DNA of 64,000 bases from Synaphobranchus kaupii (taxonomy: Eukaryota; Chordata; Actinopteri; Anguilliformes; Synaphobranchidae): NCBI GenBank assembly GCA_029718625.1, contig CM056380.1, forward strand, positions 105,012,948 through 105,076,947, read 5' to 3'. The notes beneath the pieces are model-generated. The model did not search any database. It was not told where the DNA came from and was given only the letters and a program-made list of their open reading frames with translations. The first letter of the stretch is position 1. Each line of letters starts with the position of its first letter. A program made the translations under genes and the position numbers. This document shows, piece by piece, positions 36,285 to 48,733 of this stretch.

Positions 36285-39200
36285 CTCCTGGGCAGTCTCT
36301 GGCAGCATGGACTCCTGGGAACCGTCTGTGCAGTCTACGTGTGCTGTCTCTGGCAGCATGTACTCCTGGGAACTGTCTGCGCAGTCTACGTGTGCAGTCT
36401 CTGCAGCATGTACTCCTGGGTACCGTCTGCGCAGTCTACGTGTGCAGTCTCTGCAGCATGTACTCCTGAGTACCGTCTGTGCAGTCTACATGTGCAGTCT
36501 CTGCAGCATGTATTCCTGGGTACCGTCTGCGCAGTCTACGTGTGCAGTCTCTGCAGAATGTACTCCTGGGAACCGTCTGCGCAGTCTACGTGTGCAGTCT
36601 CTGCAGCATGTACTCCTGAGTACCGTCTGTGCAGTCTACATGTGCAGTCTCTGCAGCATGTATTCCTGGGTACCGTCTGCGCAGTCTACGTGTGCAGTCT
36701 CTGCAGAATGTACTCCTGGGTACCGTCTGCGCAGTCTACATGTGCAGTCTCTGCAGCATGTACTCCTGGGTACCGTCTGCGCAGTCTACAGCATGTACTC
36801 CTGGGAACCATCTGCGCAGTATACGTGTGCAGTCTCTGCAGCATGTACTCCTGGGTACCGTCTGTGCAATCTACGTGTGCAGTCTCTGCAGCATGTACTC
36901 CTGAGTACCGTCTGTGCAGTCTACATGTGCAGTCTCTGCAGCATGTACTCCTGGGTACCGTCTGTGCAATCTACGTGTGCAGTCTCTGCAGCATGTACTC
37001 CTGAGTACCGTCTGTGCAGTCTACGTGTGCAGTCTTTGAAGCATGTATTCCTGGGAACCGTCTGTGCGGTCTACATGTGCAGTCTTTGAAGCATGTATTC
37101 CTGGGAACCGTCTGCGCAGTCTATGTGTGCAGTCTCTGCAGCATGTACTCCTGGGAACCGTCTGCGCAGTCTACGTGTGCAGTCTCTGCAGCATTTACTC
37201 CTGAGTACCGTCTGTGCAGTCTACATGTGCAGTCTCTGCAGCATGTACTCCTGGGTACCGTCTGTGCAGTCTACGTGTGCAGTCTCTGCAGCATGTACTC
37301 CTGGGTACCGTCTGTGAGGTCTACATGTGCAGTCTCTGCAGCATGTACTCCTGAGTACCGTCTGTGCAGTCTACGTGTGCAGTCTCTGCAGCATGTACTC
37401 CTGGGTACCGTCTGTGCGGTCTACATGTGCAGTCTCTGCAGCATGTACTCCTAGGTACCGTCTGTGCAGTCTAGGTGTGCAGTCTCTGCAGCATGTACTC
37501 CTGGGTACCGTCTGCGCAGTCTACGTGTGCAGTCTCTGCAGCATTTACTCCTGGGAACAGTCTGTGCAGTCTAGGTGTGCAGTCTCTGCAGCATGTACTC
37601 CTGGGTACCGTCTGCGCAGTCTACGTGTGCAGTCTCTGCAGCATGTACTCCTGAGTACCGTCTGTGCAGTCTACGTGTGCAGTCTCTGCAGCATGTACTC
37701 CTGGGTACCGTCTGTGCGGTCTACATGTGCAGTCTCTGCAGCATGTACTCCTAGGTACCGTCTGTGCAGTCTAGGTGTGCAGTCTCTGCAGCATGTACTC
37801 CTGGGTACCGTCTGCGCAGTCTACGTGTGCAGTCTCTGCAGCATTTACTCCTGGGAACAGTCTGTGCAGTCTACGTGTGCGGTCTCTGCAGCATTTACTC
37901 CTGGGAACTGTCTGCGCAGTCTACGTGTGCAGTCTCTGCAGCATGTACTCCTGGGAACTGTCTGCGCAGTCTACGTGTGCAGTCTCTGGCAGCATGTACT
38001 CCTGGGTACCGTCTGTGCAGTCTACGTGTGCAGTCTCTGGCAGCATGTACTCCTGGGTACCGTCTGCGCAGTCTACAGCATGTACTCCTGGGAACCATCT
38101 GCGCAGTATACGTGTGCAGTCTCTGCAGCATGTACTCCTGGGTACCGTCTGTGCAATCTACGTGTGCAGTCTCTGCAGCATGTACTCCTGGGTACCGTCT
38201 GCGCAATCTACGTGTGCAGTCTCTGCAGCATGTAGTCCTGGGTACCGTCTGTGCAATCTACGTGTGCAGTCTCTACAGCATGTACTCCTGGGAACCATCT
38301 GCGCAGTATACGTGTGCAGTCTCTGCAGCATGTACTCCTGGGTACCGTCTGTGCAATCTACGTGTGCAGTCTCTGCAGCATGGACTCCTGGGAACCGTCT
38401 GTGCGGTCTACATGTGCAGTCTTTGAAGCATGTACTCCTGAGTACCGTCTGTGCAGTCTGATTGTGCAGTCTCTGCAGCATGGACTCCTGGGAACCGTCT
38501 GTGCAGTCTAGGTGTGCAGTCTCTGCAGCATGTACTCCTGGGTACCGTCTGTGCAGTCTACATGTGCAGTCTCTGCAGCATGTACTCCTGAGTACCGTCT
38601 GTGCAGTCTGATTGTGCAGTCTCTGCAGCATGTACTCCTGGGTACCGTCTGTGCAGTCTAGGTGTGCAGTCTCTGCAGCATGTACTCCTGGGTACCGTCT
38701 GCGCAGTCTACGTGTGCAGTCTCTGCAGCATTTACTCCTGGGAACAGTCTGTGCAGTCTACGTGTGCAGTCTCTGCAGCATTTACTCCTGGGAACAGTCT
38801 GTGCAGTCTACGTGTGCAGTCTCTGCAGCATTTACTCCTGGGAACAGTCTGTGCAGTCTACATGTGCAGTCTCTGCAGCATTTACTCCTGGGAACAGTCT
38901 GTGCAGTCTACGTGTGCAGTCTCTGCAGCATCTACTCCTGGGAACAGTCTGTGCAGTCTACGTGTGCAGTCTCTGCAGCATTTACTCCTGGGAACAGTCT
39001 GTGCAGTCTACGTGTGCAGTCTCTGCAGCATTTACTCCTGGGTACCGTCTGTGCAGTCTACGTGTGCAGTCTCTGCAGCATGTACTCCTGGGTACCGTCT
39101 GTGCAGTCTACGTGTACAGTCTCTGCAGCATTTACTCCTGGGAACAGTCTGTGCAGTCTACGTGTGCAGTCTCTGCAGCATTTACTCCTGGGAACAGTCT

Positions 39201-39477
39201 GTGCAGTCTACGTGTGCAGTCTCTGCAGCATTTACTCCTGGGAACAGTCTGTGCAGTCTACATGTGCAGTCTCTGCAGCATTTACTCCTGGGAACAGTCT
39301 GTGCAGTCTACGTGTGCAGTCTCTGCAGCATTTACTCCTGGGAACAGTCTGTGCAGTCTACATGTGCAGTCTCTGCAGCATTTACTCCTGGGAACAGTCT
39401 GTGCAGTCTACGTGTGCAGTCTCTGCAGCATTTACTCCTGGGAACAGTCTGTGCAGTCTACGTGTGCAGTCTCTGGC
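36285..39477 (+). repeat. 50-bp tandem repeat array, about 64 copies
   Basis: The unit runs GTCTCTGCAGCATGTACTCC, TGGGTACCGTCTGTGCAGTC, TACGTGTGCA. The left three quarters mix several variants (TGAGTACC, GGAACC, GCGCAGTC), while 38705-39477 is dominated by one variant (GCATTTACTCCTGGGAACAG). The first and last units share the TCTCTGGCAG edge form. Shortened units at 36781-36800 and 38068-38087 lack about 30 bp. All three plus frames are open for hundreds of codons because the unit has few stops. I see no start context, splice signal or codon bias, so no gene is called. Confidence 0.97.
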
Positions 39478-39479
39478 AG

Positions 39480-42430
39480 TGACATCTCTGAAAGGCTTGA
39501 AAATATTTGCGTGGGAGGAAATGCTTTCAAACCAACAGTAGTACACAGAACATTGGAAAAAAAATACATCGCAAGGTTTTTTTTTAGACCCGCAAAGCTG
39601 TAGGAATGCCTCATTACATAAAGATATTACATAAATAGACAGAATTACACATCCTCTGTGTCTGCCTGGTGTGTGTCTGCATTTCTGACAAATCTAGCAG
39701 ACCTCAAAAGGCATCTCAACTCGGCATTCAAGTGAAGAGAATGGTAAACAATAGGGGTGCGCCACGCTAACTTCCCTTCTTTATAAATGTTGCACAGAGG
39801 GAGGTGCCGAGGGTAACTGGGGACAGGCGGATAAATATGTGAATCACATGCGTATTTATTTACTCACTGCAGACTTACCACAGCCTATGTAAAAGAACGT
39901 GAGCATGTTCCTCATACATTGCATGTCAAGCGGGGCACCATACACGGTAGATGAACATATGGCTGGGACACGGATTGCTCAAGATCTCCCCCAGGGTGCA
40001 GGGGTTGGTAAAAACTCAGGGGAGGAGTTGATACACACTCAGGGGAGGGGCTGGTAAGCACTTGGGGGAGCAGCAAGTAAAAGTCGTCCTAAAATGTGTT
40101 AAAATTTGAATATTACCCTCAGGGGGTGAACAAAAACACATGGCCATTCGGTTAACAGTTTTAGCTTTAGGTTTTCATGTACTCCTCTGCACCCTCCCAA
40201 GGGGCAGATGTACCCCTCCCCTCCCCTCCTGTTGATGGACAAGACATCACAATCTTATCATTGTGACATCACAATCTTATCATGGCAACAGTAGGTCCAA
40301 TGGAGCTGCATCCCACCCACATGGAAGACTTAGTCACTGTGGCTAGATTTAGGTAGAATCACACAAAGCATTTTGATCCTCCGAGGAGTGATAGTGTAGC
40401 ACAGTTCGAATGCTGATCAGCTTTTTGAAAATTGTTATTCAAATAATACTTAGACATAATAACAAAATCATAACAACAATAATATACTGCTACAGTGGCG
40501 CTTTAAATAATTTTATCACCTTCAGAACCAATACTCTGTCATCTATCAAATGGAATTCTTGGCAATGCAAGTGTTGTGATTTTGCTTTAGCCTACAACAA
40601 TGTATTTTGAGTGCGTTTTGGGTTCAGAATAAGTGCTGAATAATGGTATAAGCTTCTCTGAGTCCTCTCCCTCTTGCAGAATCTCGTGTCATTGATCATC
40701 TGAAAGTCTAATCTCTGCCGCAGCGTGTGCTCGGAGGGGATAGGAGTATGACCCAGAAATTAAAACCACCCACACTTTTCAGAAGTGTATAGTCAGTGGG
40801 AATGTGGTTTAGTAGATTAAACTGGATTTGGGGGTAGAGTAGATTACACTGGTTTTAAGGGTACAGGAGATCAGTGGTTCTCAAACTTGGACCTGGGGTA
40901 CCACTGTGTATTCTGGTTTTCGTTCCAACCACAATTGCAATCCCAGAATTATAGCAAGCTGTTAATTTGTCTTACTTGGGTGCTTTTCATGTTTAGAGGG
41001 ATTATTTACCCTCTTAAACCACATCAGGTCAGAAATAGCTATGTATGTCACAAAGAAAGAAATCCCATATTCTCATTGTGCTATATTGCAAATGATTACA
41101 TAAAGGGAGATGTTTTAACGGGTCAAATTAAAGACTGAGGTGATTCAATGGGTTCCATAAAAAAGACAGTTGTTGAACAAAGAAAATGTAAAAACAAAAC
41201 TACTAACCTCTCTTCTCTGTCTCTCTGACACACAAATGCACACAGCCTCTCCTTCTTTCCCTCCGCCTCTCTCTCTCTCCCAGTGTATCCTGCAGGCACA
41301 TGACGACTCACATTTGCATTCAATTTTGGTTTTTCATATGGAGAGCTCATTTCAGCCCTTATATCTGTCCTGTTACTAATTTATCACTTTCCCTCGGTAT
41401 CTCCCTTGAGCAAAAGCATTTGTTTTTTTTTTCTCCTTTTGAAACTCACTCAAGGACAGGCTCATTACTGTATTTTATGTGTTTGAGCCTGCATGTACGA
41501 GAGCGCGAGCGAGCGAGCGAGAGAGAGAGAGAGAGAAAAACAGAGAAAGGCAGGAAAGAGCATGCATGTTTATCCATTCATAGGAATCAGCTGCACTACT
41601 ATTATTATTACTATTATTAGTATTATGGCTACTACTACTCCAACTACAACTGCAGCTACAGGTTGTACTAGTAGTAGTAGTGTAGCAGTAGTAGTGATGG
41701 TGGTGGTAGTAAAGTATGTATGACTAATGCACTAGTTTGCATAAACTGCACAGTGAACTCCCTAATGGACCAATTTAAACCCAGTCTCTCTCTCTCTCTC
41801 TCTCTGCCCACATTCCCATCAGGGCCATTCTACCCATGGTGATTAATGCACTTTACTTCACCGTGGAGATAGTGAGGGCAAATATCTGACCACCGTAAGA
41901 GTTATTACACAATAAACACCTTTCACTATTTCCCCGCTACCTTCACTGTGAAATGCTTTGTGAAAAATGTTACCCAAATGAACCCTTACTGGTCGCTGAG
42001 AGAAAGAAAATGAAGTGAAATAAAACACCCTCCCTCTCCCCGGCAAAAATTCTGAAACCAACAGTCAGCAAAGATTGTTCAAAGATGATCCTTGTCAAAA
42101 AGGATTCCGCAAGACCCTGTCCCAGCGTGTTCCTGCTCATGCATTCTCCCCCAATACCTGCTCCTACCCCTCTCTGCCATCTTAGTATTAATTAAAAAGT
42201 GATAAACGGGTATCATCAAAGCAATTAGATGCTTCTCAAACAATGACGACACCTGCCGTTACACAATCTGCCATATCTCCGCGCCCGGCATCCGTCCCCT
42301 CGCCATCTCTCTCTTCATTTTCCTTTTGTCTGCTTCATTTTCTGTTCTTTTCTCATTGTCCTTCTTTCTCCTCCTACACAGCTTTCTCCCCCTCCTTCTC
42401 ATTTTATAACATCATTGCTGCGTTTTTATT
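39480..42430. other. Unassigned sequence with simple repeats
   Basis: No exon was recognised. Loose repeats of CTCAGGGGAGGAG type lie at 40005-40075, a purine run at 41505-41560, ATT/ACT trinucleotide sequence at 41595-41715 and a CT run at 41788-41808. A segment around 40875-40960 (GTGGTTCTCAAACTTGGACC) resembles the end of a common hAT-type MITE. Confidence 0.45.
41595..41715 (+). repeat. Trinucleotide-rich segment (ATT/ACT/AGT)
   Basis: Successive short runs of TAT, ACT, AGT and GGT triplets occupy about 120 nt. Several triplet types are joined, as in a decayed compound microsatellite. Confidence 0.75.
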
Positions 42431-42436
42431 AAGATA

Positions 42437-43981
42437 CAGTTGTGTTCAAATAAATAGCAGTGCGTTAAAAAAGGTGAATAAAGTGCAAATATTTTTTAAT
42501 AGCTTTTAGTTCCATGTTTCAAATGTAGTGGAAACATTACACATTCAATTCCAAATCAAAGCATTAACAAATTTTATCAAGTCTGCGTTATTCTTTTACA
42601 GGAAGCAAAGAAAAGGAATATTAATCTGTTCAAAAAAATAGCAGTCGACATTTTTCTCTTCAAACTCAAACACTTACTGTATAAACTGAAGAAATTTTTC
42701 AAGATTTAACTTCACTTTAAATTACTGAACTAATATTTAGTTGCATAACCATTGTTTTTGATAACTGCTGCGCATCTGCGTTGCATCGAGTCAACCAAAT
42801 TCTGGCACCTAGAAACAGGTATTTCAGCCCAGGATAAACTAACTACATTCCACAGTTCCTGTGAATTTTTGGGTTTTGCTTCAGAAACTGCATTTTTAAT
42901 GTCACCCCACAAGTTTTCAATGGGGTTGAGGTCGGGGGATTGAGCTGGCCACTCCATTACCTCAATCCTTTTCGTCTGGAACCAAGATGTTGCTCGCTTA
43001 CTCGTGTGTTTGGGGTCGTTGTCTTGTTGAAACACCCATTTCAGGGGCATTTCCGCTTCGGCATACGGCAACATAATCTCTTCAAGTATTATAGCAAGCG
43101 CCACCATGCTTCACTGTCTTCACAGTGTACTGTGGCTTGAATTCAGTACCTGGGGGTCGTCTGACGTACTGTCGACGACCACTAGACCCGAAAAGAACAA
43201 GTTTACTCTCATCAGTCCACAGAATGTTACGCCATTTCTCTTTGGGCCAATCGATGTGTTCCTTGGCAAATTTTTACCGATTCTGCACATGTCGTTTTTT
43301 CAACAATGGTGCTTTACGGGGGCTTCTTGCTGATAGCTTAGCTTCAATCAAACGTCTTCTGACTAACAGCACTTACAGGTAATTTTAGATCATCTTTGAT
43401 CTTTCTGGAGGTGATGATTGGCTGAATCTTTGCCATTCTGACTATTCTTCGATCCGTTTTAACAGTAGTTGCTCGTTTTCTTTTGCGTGTTTCGGGTTTT
43501 TGTTGCCATTTTAAAGCATTTGAGATCATTATAGCTGAGCATCCTATAATTTGCTGCACTTCTTTATACGTTTTCCCCTCTCCAATCAACTTTTTAATCA
43601 AATTACGTTGTTCCTCCGAACAATGTTCAGAACGGCCCATTTTACTTAGCAATTCAGAAGGAAATATATTTTATAACAATGTGTGAAACATTTGCTTCCC
43701 TTCTTCCTTAATAAAGGACAATTAATGACACCTGTTTTTTCACAGAATGAATGAATTCTCTAATTAAACTCCACACTGCTATTATTTTGAACACGCCCCT
43801 TTCAATGAATGAGTCAATTACTCAGAACAAGCAGCGTGCATGTCATGACAGTTGGGTCTGTTGTTTTTCTATTACACTACTACATCTACAAGCAAATTAT
43901 TTGCCAGAAATATCACTACTACTAATAACAGTGGTTCATCAGGTTACTGATGTTGTACTGCTATTTTTTTTAACACAACTG
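42437..43981 (-). mobile_element. Tc1-like DNA transposon, defective
   Basis: Inverted ends are CAGTTGTGTTCAAATAAAT then AGCAGTG at the left and the complement CAGTTGTGTTAAAAAAAAT then AGCAGTAC at the right. TA lies at 42435-42436 and 43982-43983. The 1545-bp length is right for a full Tc1-type element. The transposase is on the minus strand and is broken by frame changes. Confidence 0.92.
42730..43652 (-). pseudogene. Tc1-like transposase remnant
   Basis: Minus-strand pieces are 43652-43344 (N-terminal helix-turn-helix, EEQRNLIKKLIGEGKTYKEV, and RKRKRATTVKTDRRIVR), an unopened middle near 43230-43190 encoding ILWTDESKLVLF (first Asp), and 43107-42730 (VFQQDNDPKHTSK with the second Asp, SPDLNPIENLW with the third acidic residue). 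All three catalytic residues survive, but the pieces are in different frames, so the gene is inactivated by indels. Confidence 0.9.
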
Positions 43982-43992
43982 TATATATATAT

Positions 43993-44334
43993 ATCCATCC
44001 ATCCATCCATTATCTAACCCGCTTGTTCCTGATCAGGGTCACGGGGGTGCTGGAGCCTATCCCAGCATGCATTGGGCGAGAGGCAGGAATACACCCTGGA
44101 CAGGCCGCCAATCCATCACAGGGCACACACACCATTCACTCACACACTCATACCCATGGGCAATTTAGAGTCTCCAATTAACCTAACCTGCATGTCTTTG
44201 GACTGTGGGAGGAAACCCACGCAGACATGGGGAGAACATGCAAACTCCACACAGAAAGGTCCTCGGCCAGGATTTGAACTCGGTACCTTCTTGCTGTGAG
44301 GCGACAGTGCTAACCACTGCACCACCGTGCCGCC
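43993..44334 (-). mobile_element. tRNA-derived SINE with GGAT tail
   Basis: On the minus strand the element begins GGCGGCACGGTGGTGCAGTG (A-box region GTGGTGCAGTGGTTAGC) and has a B box GAGTTCAAATCC. It continues through CATGTTCTCCCCATGTCTGC and TGGGATAGGCTCCAGC and ends in GGAT repeats. This is a very common fish repeat with an RTE-like tail. It abuts the right end of the Tc1-like element. Confidence 0.82.
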
Positions 44335-44335
44335 C

Positions 44336-44340
<5 letters not shown>

Positions 44341-44370
<30 letters not shown>
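44341..44370 (+). repeat. TA microsatellite
   Basis: Pure TA repeat just upstream (minus sense) of the SINE head. Confidence 0.9.
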
Positions 44371-44374
<4 letters not shown>

Positions 44375-46717
44375 CAGCTTGTAACATGCTGGTTAGAAGG
44401 TGCACTCACACAACACTATCAGCATTCAGAAAACAACTAAAACAATACAAATCCAAAACATTATAAATATTTATGTGATAAGTTCTGTTGATAGCCAGCA
44501 GCGATCTAAACCACGGTGAAATAATAATTTACAAAAAATATATGATGGATATGTAGAGGCGTCTTGAATCTTCGACACAGTTTAAGTACTAATGGCAGCT
44601 TTAGATAGGATATTTGTGTTTCCCGTGCATATCTCATGCCAGCCAAGTACTGACAGATAAACAAGTTTAACACAATAGCCATTTATACAACTGAGGGCAG
44701 CAGAAGCACACACGCAGTGTCTGAGAAATATAGCCAGTGCATAAACAGAAAAGGGACTTGGGCCTGCCACAGATGTACACCGGATATTGGAGGCAATCTT
44801 TTACAATAATGAAGTAAAAAAACCAGACACAAAGGCCATCAGTAACAGGCTGGCCAGGATTTCGGCGTTTAAAACCAAGCATTTATTTTGTGCTTCTACT
44901 TCCTTAACACAGCTTGGAGAGTTCGGCAATCACCAAAACGTGTGCTTTACAGAAAAAAAACTACACAAAAACTAATGTTCACTTAAATCGCTTAAAAGTA
45001 GACCCCTCCTCTTTTTTACTGCATTTTTTTAGTTGACAGATGGCTTCAAACAGCACCTCCTATTGGGTAACAAAGATTTCCACGAGCAACCTGTTTTCTT
45101 TGAAAATCTCCCAACAGAGCAATGGGCAGACAAAAGGGATGCTCAGCGGTAGAAGTAGTAGAGTCACCCGATGCAGCTTATTCCTCAGCAAACACAGGGT
45201 TTTAAACATAAAACAACAACAAAATTACATTTCTCCCCAAGTCAAAATGATTGTTCCCAAGTCAAAATGATTGTTCCCATTTCGAACACTTAAGAATAAG
45301 ACAAAGGCCTGACACAAGCAATGAGGTCATTGTTTGTGCACTCTTAATTGCTTGAGAAAGGGGGCTCTCGAATATGGACCGTAGAACCCAACTAAACTGT
45401 ACGCTCCGATTCACGGTACTGAGCAAATCAAATTGCATTTTTGACCGGCCCATTCCATATATGGATAAATATATATTTGGAGCAGAGAACATATTGTACT
45501 ATTAATTCTGGTTGATTTCATCATGTGGGGGGGGGGGCAAACAGGCGTGTGTGCCGTCCAATCTGCCTTTCCTATGTGCACTGCCTTCATTGTGAATTAG
45601 GTCAGTCAGTCTCCTGGGACTGAGGGGGTTAGAGAGAACAGACAGAGAGAGAGTGTGTGGAGGGGGGGGGGGGGGGGTTAAACTGAGTAAAAGAGAGATG
45701 GGATCTAGAATTCGGTATTGAGAGGGAAAGCGAGGCTTCACCTTTGCTACCACAAAACACTTTTGCTGTGAAAAGCAACATACAGCTGGCCAGAGTGAGA
45801 TTTATTGCATCCATGGACCAGGTGGCGTGAGATGTCTTTGGGTGGCGTGAGAGCGTGAGCATTGTGTCTCACACCAAATGAGTCAGAGCTGGCAGCCGTG
45901 AACATATTTTTGATTGGTTCAAAATATTATTGACAGTTGTAGCACCACCCATTATTGGGTCTGTGAAGCCTCATTGTCCCATCACAGTAAGTAAAAAGGA
46001 CACTGTGCAGGGCTGTAGTGTGCAGAACACAACTGAGAGGAGGCAGCCACAGGCAGATGAGTGAGACTTAGAGGGCCAGTTCCACACAGGGGCTCCGGTA
46101 CAATCCGTTAAATGTCACACCCTCCCACGCGCTACTTCCACTTGGGGTATCCCTTTAGAAACAGGAAGTTGTGCAATTGCACTTATCGAGTGTGGTCCAA
46201 ACTATTAGAAATGCATTTGATTTGGCTTGAGGGAATGTGTCCACAAAACAAAAAACTTCGGGCAGTGAAATTTCCCAGAATGCCTTGCTGTAACCCCAAA
46301 CCTCCTGTTTCACATTTTTCAATTTAGCCTCTAAATTAATGGAGAACGAAGCATGTGTAAGAGATCTATTAAAAGTTTTTTATTGCTTAAATGTTGCATA
46401 AATTAGAAAATAACATTGATTTAGCGGTTCAATAAAATCGCTTTAAAACTGATCTCCAACTAATAGTTTCTTGTTATACTAAGAAGCATTTTTAGAATAA
46501 TTATTTCAGGCTAGCTCACATTAGCCAGCTATATAATCAGCTCGTTGCAGTTCAGCTTATAACTAATAGCCAGCAGACAAGCCAGTGCAAGCTCACCTTT
46601 GGTGTAAGCCTCTGCCTTTATTTAACTGGCAAACACAAGTAACAAAACAAACACACAATATTGAAACAGGGATCAAAAAGGATATTGAGCAAGCTGTTTC
46701 TTCATTACAGGTTCCTA
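44375..46717. other. No recognisable gene
   Basis: AT-rich sequence. A poly-G/poly-purine patch lies at 45528-45680. Several minus-strand frames of 60-80 codons are open by chance and lack motifs. Confidence 0.5.
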
Positions 46718-47066
46718 TTAACCCTCATATAATCTTGACATTTTATGATGCCTTTTATGTTTGGGGTCAAATTGAATTTTGTGAAGTTTAAAACCTGTAT
46801 GGGAAAGTGCCACCAGAATCACCCACAAAAAATCAGAATCAAAAACTAAAAAAGGTTGCATTTTCTTACATTTTATACAGCTACCCCACAGAAGTAGAGA
46901 ACTTCTGAAAACATAGCATGATGTTTATTGCATGTTTACAATTTAATCCCAACAAATTAGGAAAAGTCATATAGTGTCAAGATGAAAAAATAAGGTAACT
47001 GGTTTTTAAGAGACGTGAAACACTAAACCGGGTCAAATTGACCCCAAAGATAATATGAGGGTTTAG
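46718..47066. mobile_element. MITE with TTAACCCTCATAT termini
   Basis: The left end TTAACCCTCATATAATCTTG is mirrored by AAGATAATATGAGGGTTTAG at the right, and inside each end lies a GGGGTCAAATTG word. There is no coding content. A partial inverted copy follows directly at 47080-47232, and another copy is the one split at 29665. Confidence 0.75.
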
Positions 47067-47079
47067 ACAGACAATAACA

Positions 47080-47232
47080 ACAATAAAAACCAGTTACCGT
47101 TATTTTTTCCATCTTGTATGACTTGTTCCAATTTGGTGGGATTAAATAGTAAACATAATAAACATAATGCTGTTTTCAAAAGTCATGTACCAACTTTGTA
47201 TACAAAGGTGTTGTGTGGGGTCATTTACGGTA
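47080..47232 (-). repeat. Inverted partial copy of the neighbouring MITE
   Basis: Read on the minus strand, GACCCCACACAACACCTTTG through TAACGGTAACTGG matches the interior of the family at 29560-29650 and 31870-31890. The two neighbours form an imperfect palindrome. Confidence 0.7.
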
Positions 47233-47762
47233 TATGCAGTATATAAACTGTACTATACAGTAAAGACACAAGTCAAATTTAAGGACATATGTTGATTGAA
47301 ACCATACCTGTGCATTTTCTCATTTAGATACTTTTTCTCCCTGTGAAGGGGACTATATGCTGACATAATATACATAATAATGACTTCATACAAGTTTAGC
47401 CTATACCTATTGTCTGTACATGTTCGTGGATCACATTGTGTGTCAGGTATGTAAACTGAATGAATTGAAGGAGTAAAGGAGGACAGAATTTGAACTTGTG
47501 TCTATTCTCGGTCCATGTGCATTGAACTGTGAATATTGTCAGTGCTGTGCAGGCAAGAGGAAAGTCATTCTCCACTGGGCACACGTCTGCCAGAGATGCA
47601 ACAGCTTTTCCAAAAAACATATGCAGGCCCCCAGCTGGGACCTACTCATGGAGAATAATGCATGCTTTTGCCCATATGGAAATGCAATATACAGCACTGC
47701 ATCACACAACAGTAACAAATAAAACATTTATATAGTATCATGTGAAAAGCCTCTTGTGTTTC

Positions 47763-48733
47763 TTAAAGCTGGAGTACACAACTTTTTTTTTTTTTGGAAA
47801 AATATTGGGGAACGGTCATGCTTAGTTGGTAGCAGTCATTGAAAGAACTGCTGTGAGAGAAATCCAGCACCGTACACTGTGTTTATACCCTCAAATTCTG
47901 CATTCTAAAACCAGCGACCGGCCCGATTTTTGGTTCTCAAAACAAAGTGGCACATGACAAACCAATTGAAGAGATAGACCAGTTCACGTCGTGAACCAAT
48001 CAACAATGAGATTGAAATTGCGTGTTCACCAGCTAGACATTTCACCAACAATGGTGGAGAAGCGTCCCGTTACACTGGCACTATTTCACCAAAGAAAAAG
48101 AAAAGGGAATTGGATAAAACTCGCTCAAAAACTAGAGTAAACATAGGTGCTCATTTTAGAAGGTGATGAGATGTTAGGGAGCAGATTGGTTTAAAGACAG
48201 ACGTGGAGCTCCCATTGTTTTTACTGGATAGGTAGGTCAAAAGTTTCAACACTAACTAATTTACCAGTGGAATTTCTGTTTGCCAGCCAATTGTAATTAC
48301 CTATAATGAATAGTAGCTAGGTTGCTTCGGCGGCTAGTTTGAAATGTTTTCTAAAGTTATCTGTCATATAGATCACGTTAGCTAGAAACGGCAACTTGGC
48401 TATGATCATGCTGTAGCCAGATAATGCCTGGTTTAGACTAATGCTACACACACTCAGTGAGATGCAGTAACTCTGCAACAACAGAAAAGATTCTGTTGTT
48501 TTACCTGGACTCTTGTAACTGACATTTTTACTGTAACGATAGCTATACCAGTCTGCAATCCTGCATTCGTATCTAGAAAACGCAGATGCATGTTCAGGAC
48601 GAGATCTGTGGAAGCAGTGGGGTTGGGGGGGTGTCTCTTTCTCTGTGGGCAGGGCCAAGGGGTGTTGTTATGATTTTGAAATGTTTTGACAACAAATGCG
48701 ACCGTTTTACAAAGTTGTGTACTCCAGCTTTAA
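47763..48733. mobile_element. TTAA-flanked non-autonomous inverted-repeat element
   Basis: The left end TTAAAGCTGGAGTACACAAC is the exact inverse of the right end, and TTAA stands at both edges. The 971-bp interior holds no recognisable transposase. The terminal pattern TTAAAGCTG-AGTA resembles that of the element at 8415-8813, so both may use the same piggyBac-like machinery. Confidence 0.75.

Noticed and set aside
36285..39477. CRISPR-like array
   Set aside because: The 50-bp units are uniform tandem copies with no spacer sequence.
36268..39603. Overlapping long open frames (up to 313 codons) as a Cys-rich repeat protein gene
   Set aside because: They arise in all three plus frames from one 50-bp unit with few stops. 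There is no consistent frame, signal peptide, splice site or promoter.
44265..44334. tRNA gene
   Set aside because: The A and B boxes belong to a SINE head. No cloverleaf acceptor stem or anticodon arm could be drawn, and a SINE body follows.
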